NCBI RefSeq assembly: GCF_004791025.1
Contig: NZ_SRUO01000015.1
Coordinates: 62,001 to 126,000, forward strand
DNA: 64,000 nucleotides
DNA from: Mesorhizobium sp. M4B.F.Ca.ET.203.01.1.1
Lineage (GTDB): Bacteria > Pseudomonadota > Alphaproteobacteria > Rhizobiales > Rhizobiaceae
Direction: 5' to 3'
Part shown: positions 16,224 through 24,829 of the stretch, piece by piece
Layout: every line of letters begins with the position of its first letter
Numbering within the stretch: position 1 is the first letter of the stretch
Position numbers and translations under genes: made by a program
The notes under the pieces: generated by a model
What the model was told of the DNA's origin: nothing
Database searches by the model: none
What the model saw: the letters and a program-made list of their open reading frames with translations, nothing else

Positions 16224-17213
16224 TCAGGCGGGCCGCGCGCCGTATTTCTGGCGGAACTCGTCATAAAGGTCACGCCGGCGGCGGCGGCCGTCGACATAGC
16301 CGCGCAACAGTTGCGGCAGCGAGTAGCCGAGCGACTTGGACGAGCGGTTGGCCAGATAACCGGCGAATGCCTGCGAAACCCTGCCCTTCATCGTATCGGC
16401 GATGATCTGGCGCGCGATCATATAGGGCGGGATTTCGGGATAGCGGTCAGCGATGTAGGGGTGCTTGTCGATGAGGTTCGCATAGGCCTCGACATAGCCG
16501 TCGCGGCGGCCGGAAATCGAATTTTCCGAATTGTATTTCTTCCAGTCGATTTCCTCGGTGAGCAGCGCGCCGCCGCGGCGGGCGAAGCGCAGCAGCAATT
16601 CGCGATCCTGCATACGCGCGATGTCGCTGTCGTAGCCGCCGATCGCCAGCAGCGATTCGTGCCGGGCGGTTATCGCGGAACCGGCGATGAAGATGGTCTG
16701 GGAGACCAGCGCCCGTTCCAGCATGTTGCGGCTCAGGAATGCCTCGCGGTTGACGCATTTGGTGGTCCGGTTGCCCTTCACCGAAACGAAGGAGCTGATG
16801 AGGACCTCGAGCGACGGGTTCTCGTCGAAGCGCGCCAGCGTCCGCTCCAGCCGGTCCGGCAGATAGACATCATCCGAATCAAGGAAGGTGACAATCGGTG
16901 CCCGCGCGCGCTCGATGCCGGCATTGCGCGCGGCGTTGGCGCCGCGCCATTTCGCGCCGACATAGATCAGCCGGGGATCGCGGATTTCGGCAAGTGCTGC
17001 CGCCGTTGCGTCGGTGGAGCCATCGTCGACGACGATGTGCTCGAAGCGGGGAAGGGTCTGCGCCAGCACGCTTTCCACGGCGCGCACAACCTGGCTGCGC
17101 CGGTTGTGGGTCGGCGTGATCACTGTGATGAGCGGGGCCGGCTCGGGCGCTTTCGGCATGCGATCAGGCCCCGGACTTTGGGATATTCGGATGGATTTGT
17201 TGCCGCCTTCCAT
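16224..17213 (-). CDS. Family 2 glycosyltransferase
   Basis: The product has a GT-A domain at the N-terminus: PLITVITPTHNRRSQVVRAV, VVDDGSTD and the metal-binding FLDSDD motif. The C-terminal third is Arg-rich (RRRRRDLYDEFRQKYG). It should transfer a sugar from a nucleotide donor in the cytosol to a surface polymer or lipid acceptor. The frame allows 329 residues from 17213; MPKAPEPAPLITV at 17159 (311 residues) is the more family-like start. A second glycosyltransferase lies upstream on the same strand; the acceptor is unknown. Confidence 0.85.
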   Translation of the reverse strand: MEGGNKSIRISQSPGPDRMPKAPEPAPLITVITPTHNRRSQVVRAVESVLAQTLPRFEHIVVDDGSTDATAAALAEIRDPRLIYVGAKWRGANAARNAGIERARAPIVTFLDSDDVYLPDRLERTLARFDENPSLEVLISSFVSVKGNRTTKCVNREAFLSRNMLERALVSQTIFIAGSAITARHESLLAIGGYDSDIARMQDRELLLRFARRGGALLTEEIDWKKYNSENSISGRRDGYVEAYANLIDKHPYIADRYPEIPPYMIARQIIADTMKGRVSQAFAGYLANRSSKSLGYSLPQLLRGYVDGRRRRRDLYDEFRQKYGARPA

Positions 17214-17338
17214 GCCCGCCCAAGCTTGCGTTCAGCGGGACGCTACAAAAAAGCAGTCTCTGTGTCACCTCGACCGCCCACGTCCGTGCCTGCAATCGGC
17301 AGATTTCGAGACGCCGCGCCCCAATTGCAACACCGGCC

Positions 17339-18331
17339 TCAGCTGTGCCCGACATAGTCCGGCACCAGCTCGACCCTGTCGCCAACGATCCCCGCGGCAA
17401 AGCTGAACTGGCCCCAGAACACCAAGGCATAGAACGCCTGGCCGACGATCAGGGAGAACGGGATCTGCCAGGCCGGCATGCCTGCTTGGCGGGCATGGCT
17501 CACGATGCGCCGCGTCGTGCGCCACGACATGGTGAACCAGCGGCTGAACGACTTGACGATGCGCGCGCCGCGCGTGGGCGAGCGCTGCGCGACGAATTTC
17601 CTGTCGGCATCCCGGCCGGTCACCAGTGCCCGCCAGAAGAAGAACCGCCAGCCCCGCGGGGGATAGTGGTAGACGCGGGCGTTGATGTTGCTCGGCTGGT
17701 GACCTTGGCGGCGCAGCTCGTGCATCAGCAAGGTGCAAGAGACTTTGAAGCCATTGTTTTGCGGAAACGGGTGGCTGGAAATCCACTCGCGCCGGAAGGC
17801 GATGTTGTTGGCGTTGAGCGCCCGTTTCGCGGCGAACCTCTTGTCACCCTCGGCCATCGGAAAGAACCACATCATGGCAAAGGTTCTCGAAAAGAAGTCG
17901 TCGCACAAGAGATAGGTGTAGCCGTTGACGCAGACGATCCCGGGATCCTGAAACGGGCCGAGCAGGGTTGCGAGCCAGTCCGGTTCCGGAACGGTATCGG
18001 AGTCCAGGAAGACGACCAGTTCGCCCTCGGTTTGTTTGATCCCGTTATTCTTGAGGTCGTAGTAGCGGCCGCCGGGACAAGCTGCGAAGCTTATCTCCGC
18101 CACCTCTTCCAACTGTGGCGCCTGGGTATGGAAGTTGCGCTGGAGCGAGTCCGCGTCCTCTTCCTCCCCGCCATGCGAGATGATGACTTTCGGTCTTGCA
18201 AAGCCGGTCGCGGAAACCGCGGCGATCTCGCGCGCCAGGGCGTTCAGCCCAACGCCGATCTCCGCCCAGTCGATCGACTTGGCGTTCTCCATTTCCACGA
18301 CGATTGAATAAGTCGGACGATCGCCGCTCAT
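17339..18331 (-). CDS. Family 2-like glycosyltransferase with hydrophobic C-terminus
   Basis: The 330-residue product begins YSIVVEMENAKSIDW and has the donor/metal motif VVFLDSDTVPEPDWL. ALNANNIAFRREW is the second conserved acceptor-side motif. The C-terminal 50 residues (PFSLIVGQAFYALVFWGQF) are hydrophobic and probably insert in the membrane. It likely acts with the neighbouring glycosyltransferase on an exported glycan. Between the two genes are 125 bases without a visible signal. Confidence 0.8.
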   Translation of the reverse strand: MSGDRPTYSIVVEMENAKSIDWAEIGVGLNALAREIAAVSATGFARPKVIISHGGEEEDADSLQRNFHTQAPQLEEVAEISFAACPGGRYYDLKNNGIKQTEGELVVFLDSDTVPEPDWLATLLGPFQDPGIVCVNGYTYLLCDDFFSRTFAMMWFFPMAEGDKRFAAKRALNANNIAFRREWISSHPFPQNNGFKVSCTLLMHELRRQGHQPSNINARVYHYPPRGWRFFFWRALVTGRDADRKFVAQRSPTRGARIVKSFSRWFTMSWRTTRRIVSHARQAGMPAWQIPFSLIVGQAFYALVFWGQFSFAAGIVGDRVELVPDYVGHS

Positions 18332-18489
18332 ATTGTTCGACCAGGTTGCTTGAATGGACGTGGCTATAGGGGTCGGCTTTCGCTGTCAAATAACAGAAGC
18401 AAGCAGGAAAGCTCCTTTTGCGAGAATCTTCGTCGCGTCGGGATCTGCGGAAGTGCTGGTGTCGGCGAAGGAAACCGCCGCGATCGTTG

Positions 18490-19104
18490 CTATCGTCGCA
18501 GCAGAAACACTGCCTGCTGGCCGAAGAAATTCCAGAACCACCACGGCATGGAGAGGCCTATCTTCTGGCCGTTGCCGTCGAGCGCGGTCGCCTTTTCCAC
18601 CGTCGCGCCAAGCTCCTCGCACAGATTGACGAAGTCGCGGATGGTGCAGAAGTGGATGTTGGGCGTGTCGTACCAGGAATAGGGCAGATCCTTGGTCACC
18701 GGCATACGCCCCTTGACGAACAGCGACAGGCGCACCTGCCAGTGGCCGAAATTGGGGAACGAGACGATGGCGCGGTTGCCTATCCTCAGCAACTCGTCGA
18801 GCACCAGCTTCGGATTGCGGGTCGCCTGCAGCGTCTGCGACAGGACGACGAAATCGAAGCCCTTGTCGGGATAGAATTCGAGATCCTTGTCGGCATCGCC
18901 CTGGATGACCGAGAGGCCGCGCGCCACGCATTCGTTGACGCCGCGCTGCGACAGTTCCAGCCCGCGGCCGTCGACCTGCTTGGTTTCCTGCAGCAATTCG
19001 AGCAGCAGACCGTCGCCGGAGCCGACATCGAGCACCCGTGACTGCGGCGGGATGAGATCGGCGACGACTTCAAGGTCGACGCGCTGGGCGCGGTTGACGC
19101 TCAT
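18490..19104 (-). CDS. metW: Methionine biosynthesis protein MetW
   Basis: The 204-residue protein has a class I methyltransferase-like fold: VLDVGSGDGLLLELL (motif I) and FDFVVLSQTLQATRNP. The C-terminal SMPWWFWNFFGQQAVFLL is typical of MetW. MetW works with MetX in homoserine acylation and is found directly downstream of metX in many proteobacteria, as here. I chose MSVNRAQRVDLE at 19104 over an in-frame start at 19152. The promoter is shared with metX upstream. Confidence 0.93.
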   Translation of the reverse strand: MSVNRAQRVDLEVVADLIPPQSRVLDVGSGDGLLLELLQETKQVDGRGLELSQRGVNECVARGLSVIQGDADKDLEFYPDKGFDFVVLSQTLQATRNPKLVLDELLRIGNRAIVSFPNFGHWQVRLSLFVKGRMPVTKDLPYSWYDTPNIHFCTIRDFVNLCEELGATVEKATALDGNGQKIGLSMPWWFWNFFGQQAVFLLRR

Positions 19105-19124
19105 CGGCTGGTCTCCCGTTCGGC

Positions 19125-19168
19125 GCATGATCCTGATCCGGGAAGTCTGCAACTTTCCGGGGTCATGC
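19125..19168. repeat. Palindromic intergenic repeat (metX-metW gap)
   Basis: Ends GCATGATC and GGTCATGC match the 45-bp family; the core CCGGGAAG/CTTTCCGG is an inverted repeat. It overlaps the last six bases of metX and supplies its TGA stop codon. It lies inside the metX-metW transcription unit. Confidence 0.7.
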
Positions 19169-20332
19169 GTTCAGCCCTCTCGCCCGCGCGGCCGAGCCGA
19201 TGAAGCCGCTGATGGCGGCGAACAGTTCCGGCTCGTCGAGCAGGAAGGCGTCATGGCCGCGATCGGTGTCGATCTCGACGAAGGAGACGGAGGCGCCGGC
19301 GGCGTTCAGCGCATGCACGATCGAGCGGCTTTCCTCGGTGGGGAACAGCCAGTCCGAGGTGAAGGAGACCAGGCAGAAACGCGTTTTGGTGCCGGCGAAG
19401 GCATCGGCGAGGCGTCCACCGTGATCGGCGACGAGGTCGAAATAGTCCATCGCGCGGGTCAAATAGAGGTAGGTGTTGGCGTCGAAGCGGTCGACGAAGG
19501 TCATGCCCTGATGGCGCAGGTAGCTTTCGATCTGGAAGTCGGCGTCGAAGCCGAAGGCCAGCGCCTCGCGGTCCTGCAGGTTGCGGCCGAATTTGCGGTG
19601 CAGCGCCGCTTCCGACAGATAGGTGATGTGAGCCGCCATGCGCGCCACCGCCAGCCCCTTTTCCGGACGCTTGCCGTGCTCGAAGTATTTGCCGCCATGC
19701 CAGTCGGGGTCGGCCATGACAGCCTGCCGGCCAACCTCATGGAAGGCGATGTTCTGCGAGGAATGGCGCGCGCCGGTGGCGATCGGCAGCGCCGAGAAGA
19801 CGCGCTCCGGATAGCTCGCGGCCCATTCCAGCACCTGCATGCCGCCCATCGAGCCGCCAAGCACGCAAAACAGCTTCTCGATGCCGAAGTGGTCGACCAG
19901 CATCAGCTGCGCCCGCACCATGTCGCGGATGGTGATCACCGGCAGGTCGAGGCCGTAAGGCTTGCCGGTGGCCGGATTGGTCGAGGCCGGGCCGGTGGAG
20001 CCCAGGCAGCCGCCCAGCACGTTGGAGCAGATGACGAAGAAGCGGTTGGTGTCGATGATCTTGCCCGGCCCGATCAGCACCTGCCACCAGCCAGGCTTGC
20101 CGGTGACCGGATTGGTGCTGGCGACATGCTGGTCGCCGGTCAGCGCGTGGCAGACCAGGATGGCGTTGGAGCGGGCGTCGTTGAGGGTGCCATAGGTCTG
20201 GTAGGCGATCTGGAACGGCGACAGCAGCGCACCGGCATCGAGCTTGAGCGGCTTGTCGGGGCCAAAGCGCAACACCGGGCTCGACGGCTGGTCGACCTCG
20301 TTATTGGTCTTTGCGGCGCGCAGAACGGCCAT
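19163..20332 (-). CDS. metX: Homoserine O-acyltransferase MetX
   Basis: The 389-residue alpha/beta-hydrolase acylates homoserine, the first committed step of methionine synthesis. The nucleophile is S161 in LGGSMGGMQ; TSDWLFPTEESR holds the catalytic Asp and DRGHDAFLL the His. GPGKIIDTNRFFVICSNVLGG is strongly conserved. The label acetyltransferase versus succinyltransferase cannot be settled by sequence reading. Upstream lies a SAM-II riboswitch and an intrinsic terminator (20415-20519), so expression should fall when SAM is high. metW follows downstream. Confidence 0.95.
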   Translation of the reverse strand: MAVLRAAKTNNEVDQPSSPVLRFGPDKPLKLDAGALLSPFQIAYQTYGTLNDARSNAILVCHALTGDQHVASTNPVTGKPGWWQVLIGPGKIIDTNRFFVICSNVLGGCLGSTGPASTNPATGKPYGLDLPVITIRDMVRAQLMLVDHFGIEKLFCVLGGSMGGMQVLEWAASYPERVFSALPIATGARHSSQNIAFHEVGRQAVMADPDWHGGKYFEHGKRPEKGLAVARMAAHITYLSEAALHRKFGRNLQDREALAFGFDADFQIESYLRHQGMTFVDRFDANTYLYLTRAMDYFDLVADHGGRLADAFAGTKTRFCLVSFTSDWLFPTEESRSIVHALNAAGASVSFVEIDTDRGHDAFLLDEPELFAAISGFIGSAARARGLNA

Positions 20333-20355
20333 TGCATCCTCTTACATCACGCACC

Positions 20356-20397
20356 GTGGTTTCCGAAAACCGATTCCGATTTCCGGACCAGGCGAAT
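20356..20397. repeat. Degenerate palindromic repeat in the metX leader
   Basis: GGTTTCCGAAAACCGATTCC followed by GATTTCCGG resembles the core of the 45-bp family, but the outer arms are eroded. It lies between the SAM-II element and metX. Confidence 0.4.
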
Positions 20398-20414
20398 GTC
20401 CGGCCGGCGGCGGA

Positions 20415-20450
20415 CAACAAAAAACCGGCAATGCATTCGCAAAGCCGGTT
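20415..20450 (-). terminator. Intrinsic terminator in the metX leader
   Basis: On the minus strand AACCGGC (20450-20444) pairs with GCCGGTT (20429-20423), followed by TTTT and TTG. It sits directly 3' of the SAM-II aptamer and is a plausible expression platform by transcription attenuation. Confidence 0.7.
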
Positions 20451-20466
20451 ACAGGATGCAAACGGC

Positions 20467-20519
20467 CCTTTAGCGAATTGTTTAACGTGGCTGCAAGCCG
20501 ACCGGCCAAATCACCACGG
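20467..20519 (-). promoter_or_regulatory. SAM-II riboswitch upstream of metX
   Basis: On the minus strand the element reads CCGTGGTGATTTGGCC, then GGCTTGCAGCCACGTTAAAC, then CAATTCGCTAAAGG. These match the conserved SAM-II blocks: CGTGG/CCACG stem, GTGATTTG, GCTTGCAGCCACGTTAAA and the GCTAAAG pseudoknot strand. It is 134 bases before the metX start, in the usual alphaproteobacterial setting for methionine genes. Confidence 0.95.
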
Positions 20520-20665
20520 AACTGTCGCTGCCCTTCTAGGGCCAGCGCGGCTCGGCGTCAACGGCCAGGCTTTTCGCGCCCTTGCCGCCTCTCGACATTC
20601 AGGGCCACGACTAGTATTTCCGCTGCGGCCTCCGGACGGAGGCTCTCTCGACGGATTTTTGCGAC
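20520..20665. other. Intergenic region metX leader / hisC
   Basis: The region between the SAM-II element and hisC contains a GCCTCC/GGAGGC hairpin (about 20632-20650) shortly before the hisC ATG and should hold promoters for both directions. I see no other element. Confidence 0.3.
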
Positions 20666-21775
20666 ATGAACCAGACACCAGACAAGGCACGTCCGACGCC
20701 CCGCGCGGGCATCATGGACATCGAAGCCTATGTGCCCGGCAAGAGCACGGCGCCGGCCGGTGTTGCCAGGGTCCATAAATTGTCGTCGAACGAGAACCCG
20801 CTGGGGCCCTCGCCGAAGGCGATCGAGGCTGCGCGCGAGGTTGCCGGAAAGCTCGATGTCTATCCGGACGGCACGGCAAGGCGGCTGCGCGAGGCGATCG
20901 CCGAGGTGCACGGCCTCAACCCCGCGAACATCATCTGCTCCAACGGCTCCGACGAGATTCTCGGCCTGCTCGCGCAGACCTATCTGGCGCCCGGCGACGA
21001 GGCTGTTTTCACCGAACACGCCTTCATGGTCTACAAGATCTACATCCAGGCGGCCGGCGCGCTTCCGGTCGCGGTCAAGGAAACCGACGAGCGGGCCGAC
21101 ATCGACGCGATCCTGGCCGCGGTGACGCCGCGGACCCGCATCGTCTTCCTCGCCAATCCCAACAATCCGACCGGTACCTACGTGCCGTTCCAGGAAGTGC
21201 GCCGGCTGCATGCCGGCCTGCCGAAGAACGTGCTCTTGGTGCTGGATGGGGCCTACGCCGAATATGTGCGCCGCAACGACTACGAGGCGGGCATCGAACT
21301 GGCGGGAAGCGCGGAGAACGTGGTGATGACCCGCACCTTCTCCAAGCTCGGCCTTGGCGGCGCGCGCATCGGCTGGATGTATGGGCCCATGCATATCGTC
21401 GACGCGATCAACCGCGTGCGCGGCCCCTTCAACGTCAACGCGACGGCGATCGAGGCTGGCATCGCGGCGATTCGCGACCGCGCCCATGTCGAGCGCAGCG
21501 TGGCGCACAACGAAACCTGGCTCGCCTGGCTGAGCGACGAACTGACCAAGCTCGGCCTGCGCGTGACGCCGAGCGTCGGCAATTTCGTGCTGATCCACTT
21601 CCCCGAGGACGGCAAGCATTCGGCGGCGGCGGCGGACGACTATCTCACGGCGCGCGGGTACATACTGCGGCGGGTTTCCGGCTACGGTTTTCCCAACGCG
21701 CTGCGCATGAGCGTCGGCATCGAAGAAGCCAATCGCGGCGTGATTGCCGCCCTCACGACCTTCCTGAAAAGTTGA
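20666..21775 (+). CDS. hisC: Histidinol-phosphate aminotransferase-type PLP enzyme
   Basis: The 369-residue fold-type I aminotransferase has LSSNENPLGPSPKA at the N-terminus, FLANPNNPTGTYV, DGAYAEY and the PLP lysine K227 in TRTFSKLGLGGARIGW. These identify the HisC subfamily. It may serve histidine synthesis, aromatic amino acid transamination, or both; its tight linkage to tyrC downstream (5 bases) favours a tyrosine/phenylalanine role. The leader ends in a weak ribosome-binding site before ATG 20666. A second hisC copy elsewhere in the genome would decide its main role. Confidence 0.92.
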   Translation: MNQTPDKARPTPRAGIMDIEAYVPGKSTAPAGVARVHKLSSNENPLGPSPKAIEAAREVAGKLDVYPDGTARRLREAIAEVHGLNPANIICSNGSDEILGLLAQTYLAPGDEAVFTEHAFMVYKIYIQAAGALPVAVKETDERADIDAILAAVTPRTRIVFLANPNNPTGTYVPFQEVRRLHAGLPKNVLLVLDGAYAEYVRRNDYEAGIELAGSAENVVMTRTFSKLGLGGARIGWMYGPMHIVDAINRVRGPFNVNATAIEAGIAAIRDRAHVERSVAHNETWLAWLSDELTKLGLRVTPSVGNFVLIHFPEDGKHSAAAADDYLTARGYILRRVSGYGFPNALRMSVGIEEANRGVIAALTTFLKS

Positions 21776-21780
21776 GCGCC

Positions 21781-22719
21781 ATGACATCTGCGATGTTCGA
21801 AAAGATCGCGCTGGTCGGCATCGGCCTGATCGGCTCGTCGCTGGCCCGCGTCATCCGTCGCGAGGGACTGGCCCGGCATGTCGCGATCTCGACGCGCAGC
21901 CCCGCCACACTGGCACGGGCGGAGCAACTCGGCCTTGGCGATTCCTACACCATCGACGCGAAGGAAGCGGTTCGCGATGCGGACCTCGTCATCGTTTCGG
22001 TGCCGGTCGGCTCCTCCGGCGCGGTCGCCGAAGAAATCGCGCCGGCGCTGAAGAAGGGCGCCATTCTCACCGATGTCGGCTCGACCAAGGCGTCCGTCAT
22101 CGCGCAGATGCAGCCGCATGTGCCGGAAGGCGTGCACTTCATTCCCGGCCATCCGCTGGCCGGCACGGAGAAGTCAGGGCCGGATGCCGGCTTCGCCGAT
22201 CTCTTCGACAATCGCTGGTGCATCTTCACGCCGGTGCCAGGCACCGATCCCGCGGCCTTGGAGACGCTGTCGGAATTCTGGCGGCGCTGTGGCTCCAACA
22301 TCGACACGATGGATCCGCAGCATCACGACATGACCTTGGCCATCGTCTCGCACCTGCCGCACATCATCGCCTACAACATCGTCGGCACCGCGGACGATCT
22401 GGAATCGGTGACCAAGACGGAAGTCATCAAATATTCGGCTTCCGGCTTCCGCGATTTCACCCGTCTTGCGGCTTCCGATCCGACCATGTGGCGGGATGTG
22501 TGCCTGCACAACAAGGACGCCATCCTGGAAATGCTGGCGCGCTTCTCGGAGGATCTCGCCTTCCTGCAGCGGGCGATCCGCTGGGGCGACGGCGAGAAAC
22601 TGTTCGACCTCTTTACGCGCACGCGGGCGGTGCGCCGCTCGATTATCGACGCCGGGCAGGATATCGACGTGCCGGACTTCGGCCGCCAGGCTATCGAACA
22701 TCCGGAAACGAAGGCTTAG
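21781..22719 (+). CDS. tyrC: Prephenate/arogenate dehydrogenase family protein
   Basis: The 312-residue NAD(P)-dependent enzyme has the Rossmann motif GIGLIGSSLAR at 13-23 and conserved VGSTKASV, PGHPLAGTEKSGP and ATG-type SHLPHIIAYN motifs. These match TyrC/TyrA dehydrogenases that convert arogenate or prephenate for tyrosine synthesis. I used ATG 21781 rather than the in-frame TTG 21772, which overlaps hisC. It is co-transcribed with hisC. Its stop overlaps by 4 bases the stop of the convergent kinase gene. Confidence 0.92.
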   Translation: MTSAMFEKIALVGIGLIGSSLARVIRREGLARHVAISTRSPATLARAEQLGLGDSYTIDAKEAVRDADLVIVSVPVGSSGAVAEEIAPALKKGAILTDVGSTKASVIAQMQPHVPEGVHFIPGHPLAGTEKSGPDAGFADLFDNRWCIFTPVPGTDPAALETLSEFWRRCGSNIDTMDPQHHDMTLAIVSHLPHIIAYNIVGTADDLESVTKTEVIKYSASGFRDFTRLAASDPTMWRDVCLHNKDAILEMLARFSEDLAFLQRAIRWGDGEKLFDLFTRTRAVRRSIIDAGQDIDVPDFGRQAIEHPETKA

Positions 22720-23645
22720 TCAGCTCGACGGGGCCAATGGGCGGCCATCATGGCAAGCGTCTCTGCCCGGTCCGGCGCGCCGAGCCGGCCGCCGAAGCGC
22801 TGACATTTGAGCGCCGCGGCGGCGCTGGCAAAGCGCAAGGCCTGCTCGGGCGGCATGGCTTCCGCGAGGCCGACGGCAAAGGCGCCGTGGAACACGTCGC
22901 CAGCGGCCAGCGTATCCACCGCCTTGATCCTCGGCGCCGCGACATGGCGGACCGAGCCGATGGAACGGTCGTGCCACCAGCTTCCCGCCGCGCCGCCGGT
23001 GACGGCGACAAACGCATCGGTGCGGCTGGCGAGATCGCCGCAGGCGGTTTCCGGATCGAGCGCATGGCCGCAGACGATGCGCGCCGCGGGTTCGGAAGCG
23101 ACGATGTGCGTGGCCAGCGGCAGCAACTGCTCCAGCACCTCCAGCGGTGCGGTATCGGCATCGAGGATCGCAGGCCGGTCATTGGCGCGCGCCGCGTTCA
23201 GGGCGAGCGCCGCGGCGCCCGGCCAGCGGACGTCGACCAGCACGGCGTCGAAGGCGGAGAGATCGGCGGGCAATTCATCGGGGTCGGCCTGCGCCTCGCG
23301 GTCGTAGAACGGGACGATGATGCGTTCGCCATGCGCGTCGACGAGGATCGCGGCCAGCGCCGAGCGCGCGCCGGCCACACGTCGGACCAGGCTGCAATCG
23401 ACGCCCTCGGCCTCGATCTCGGCAACCAGCTGGTCGCCGACGGCATCATCGCCCGCACTTGCCCAAAGCGAGACTTCGGCGCCGAGACGGCGGGCGGCGC
23501 AAGCGGCGCTGGTTGCCATGCCCGAGGCGATCTGGACGCCATCGGAGGCGATGAACTTGCCCTGATGCGCGGGCAGCGTGTCGAGGCGAAGGATCGTATC
23601 GAGGGTGAACGCGCCGACGCTCAGGAGCTTGACCGGCTTCTCCAT
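22716..23645 (-). CDS. PfkB-family carbohydrate kinase
   Basis: The 309-residue product has the ribokinase fold: SVGAFTLDTIL and GKFIASDGVQIASGMATSAACAAR at the N-terminus, and the catalytic block VDTLAAGDVFHGAF at 243-256. The usual motif is DTxGAGDxF; here the first Gly is Ala (A248), while the catalytic base D250 is kept. The pattern resembles kinases of fructose, sulfofructose or fructosamine type but the substrate is not readable. The start at 23645 begins MEKPVKLLSVG. Confidence 0.85.
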   Translation of the reverse strand: MEKPVKLLSVGAFTLDTILRLDTLPAHQGKFIASDGVQIASGMATSAACAARRLGAEVSLWASAGDDAVGDQLVAEIEAEGVDCSLVRRVAGARSALAAILVDAHGERIIVPFYDREAQADPDELPADLSAFDAVLVDVRWPGAAALALNAARANDRPAILDADTAPLEVLEQLLPLATHIVASEPAARIVCGHALDPETACGDLASRTDAFVAVTGGAAGSWWHDRSIGSVRHVAAPRIKAVDTLAAGDVFHGAFAVGLAEAMPPEQALRFASAAAALKCQRFGGRLGAPDRAETLAMMAAHWPRRAD

Positions 23646-23665
23646 CAGATCGCTATCCCTTGTCT

Positions 23666-23714
23666 GAGCCTGGTCTTGTCCAAAAACCGGTTCCCACTTA
23701 TTGGGGCCATGCTC
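23666..23714. repeat. Palindromic intergenic repeat (kinase-DUF2125 gap)
   Basis: The sequence TTGTCCAAAAACCGGTTCCC is the core of the 45-bp family; the outer arms GAGC/GCTC still pair. It lies in the gap just after the DUF2125 stop codon. Confidence 0.6.
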
Positions 23715-24712
23715 TAATCGACCGCTTTGATCTTGCCGAGCGGGATGAAGCCGAGCGAGGCCTTGCCCTTGACGATCCTGAGCGGCATGGACGGCTCGTT
23801 GCCGAGAATCGCCAGGCCGGCAAAACCTTGCTCGATCTCGCTCTTGCGCTCGGGGATGGCGCCGCCGAGGATCGCCGCCACCGCCTTGGGATCCCTGAGC
23901 TTGATCGTCAGCTCGGCATCGATGAGCCCTTCGGCATCGACCGACAGCGGCCCGGACACGGTTATGCGCGCTTCGCCCGACGACAGGTCGAGCTTGGCGA
24001 TGTCGACTGACTGGCCGCGCAGGCTCTTCGGCTGCGTCCTGATCAGCGCGACGCCGTTCTTCAGCGTCGCCTCGCCGCTGCCGTCGAGCGGCGGCAGCAC
24101 GCGCCCGCCGATCGCGTCGGCGTCGATCTCGAGATCGTTGAAACTGCCGACATAGCCGATGTCCAGGCCGTTCGGCTGCAATTGCCCGGCGGCCTTTCCG
24201 GCATAGAACAGCTCGACGGGATCGCTGTTGTCGGCCGGATCGGTCTGGCCGGACAGGCCCTCGGCCTTCAGCGCGACGCGCCGCGGCAGCGGCCAGGAGA
24301 GCTTCGCGTCCGCCCGCAGGTTGTCCCAGTCGATCCACAGCGGCGTCATGCCGGGCATTGAGGTCCTGAGCGGACCGCGCAGATCGGCGACTGGCGACAG
24401 CGGCTGCGTAATTTCGGCCACCGCGTTGAAGCTGCCGGTCGAGGCGGCGACGTTCCTGGCATCGTCCTCATAGGCGAGCGTGTCGCAGGAGATGGCGAAG
24501 CTGAGCGGATAGCCGCTGACGGTCAGGTTGGCGCAACCGGCCTCGATGCCGTTGACGTTGAGCGAGGCAACCGCCTTGTCGGCCTCGGTCCTGACGCGAT
24601 CGGCCAGATAGAACCAGCCAGCGCTGTAGAGGGCGAACAGCACGGCAATGAAGGCAGCGAGCCAGAACAGCCGGCGGCGAAAGTTCGGCGGGCGCTCGTC
24701 AGTTGACGTCAT
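23714..24712 (-). CDS. DUF2125 domain-containing membrane-anchored protein
   Basis: The 332-residue product has one N-terminal transmembrane helix (about 15-37), then an extracytoplasmic beta-rich domain with C59 and C75 (GCANLTVSGYPLSFAISCD), GLSGQTDP and KASLGFIPLGKI. It fits DUF2125, a family of rhizobial envelope proteins with no known function. It is probably a periplasmic lipid-binding or bridging protein, but that is inference. Confidence 0.8.
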   Translation of the reverse strand: MTSTDERPPNFRRRLFWLAAFIAVLFALYSAGWFYLADRVRTEADKAVASLNVNGIEAGCANLTVSGYPLSFAISCDTLAYEDDARNVAASTGSFNAVAEITQPLSPVADLRGPLRTSMPGMTPLWIDWDNLRADAKLSWPLPRRVALKAEGLSGQTDPADNSDPVELFYAGKAAGQLQPNGLDIGYVGSFNDLEIDADAIGGRVLPPLDGSGEATLKNGVALIRTQPKSLRGQSVDIAKLDLSSGEARITVSGPLSVDAEGLIDAELTIKLRDPKAVAAILGGAIPERKSEIEQGFAGLAILGNEPSMPLRIVKGKASLGFIPLGKIKAVD

Positions 24713-24829
24713 GCTGCAGCTCTCATTACCCCTGATATTGCGGGCGGGCGGTTGTTACGCAACAAGCAGGAAGACGTAAAACACCGATTCCGGCCTGGAG
24801 TCGGGACTCGCGCGATCAGGCTTGGCGAT

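Noticed and set aside
20558..21787. 409-residue open frame on the minus strand
   Set aside because: Shadow of hisC: Arg/His/Asp-rich composition and no family likeness, while hisC on the plus strand is clear.
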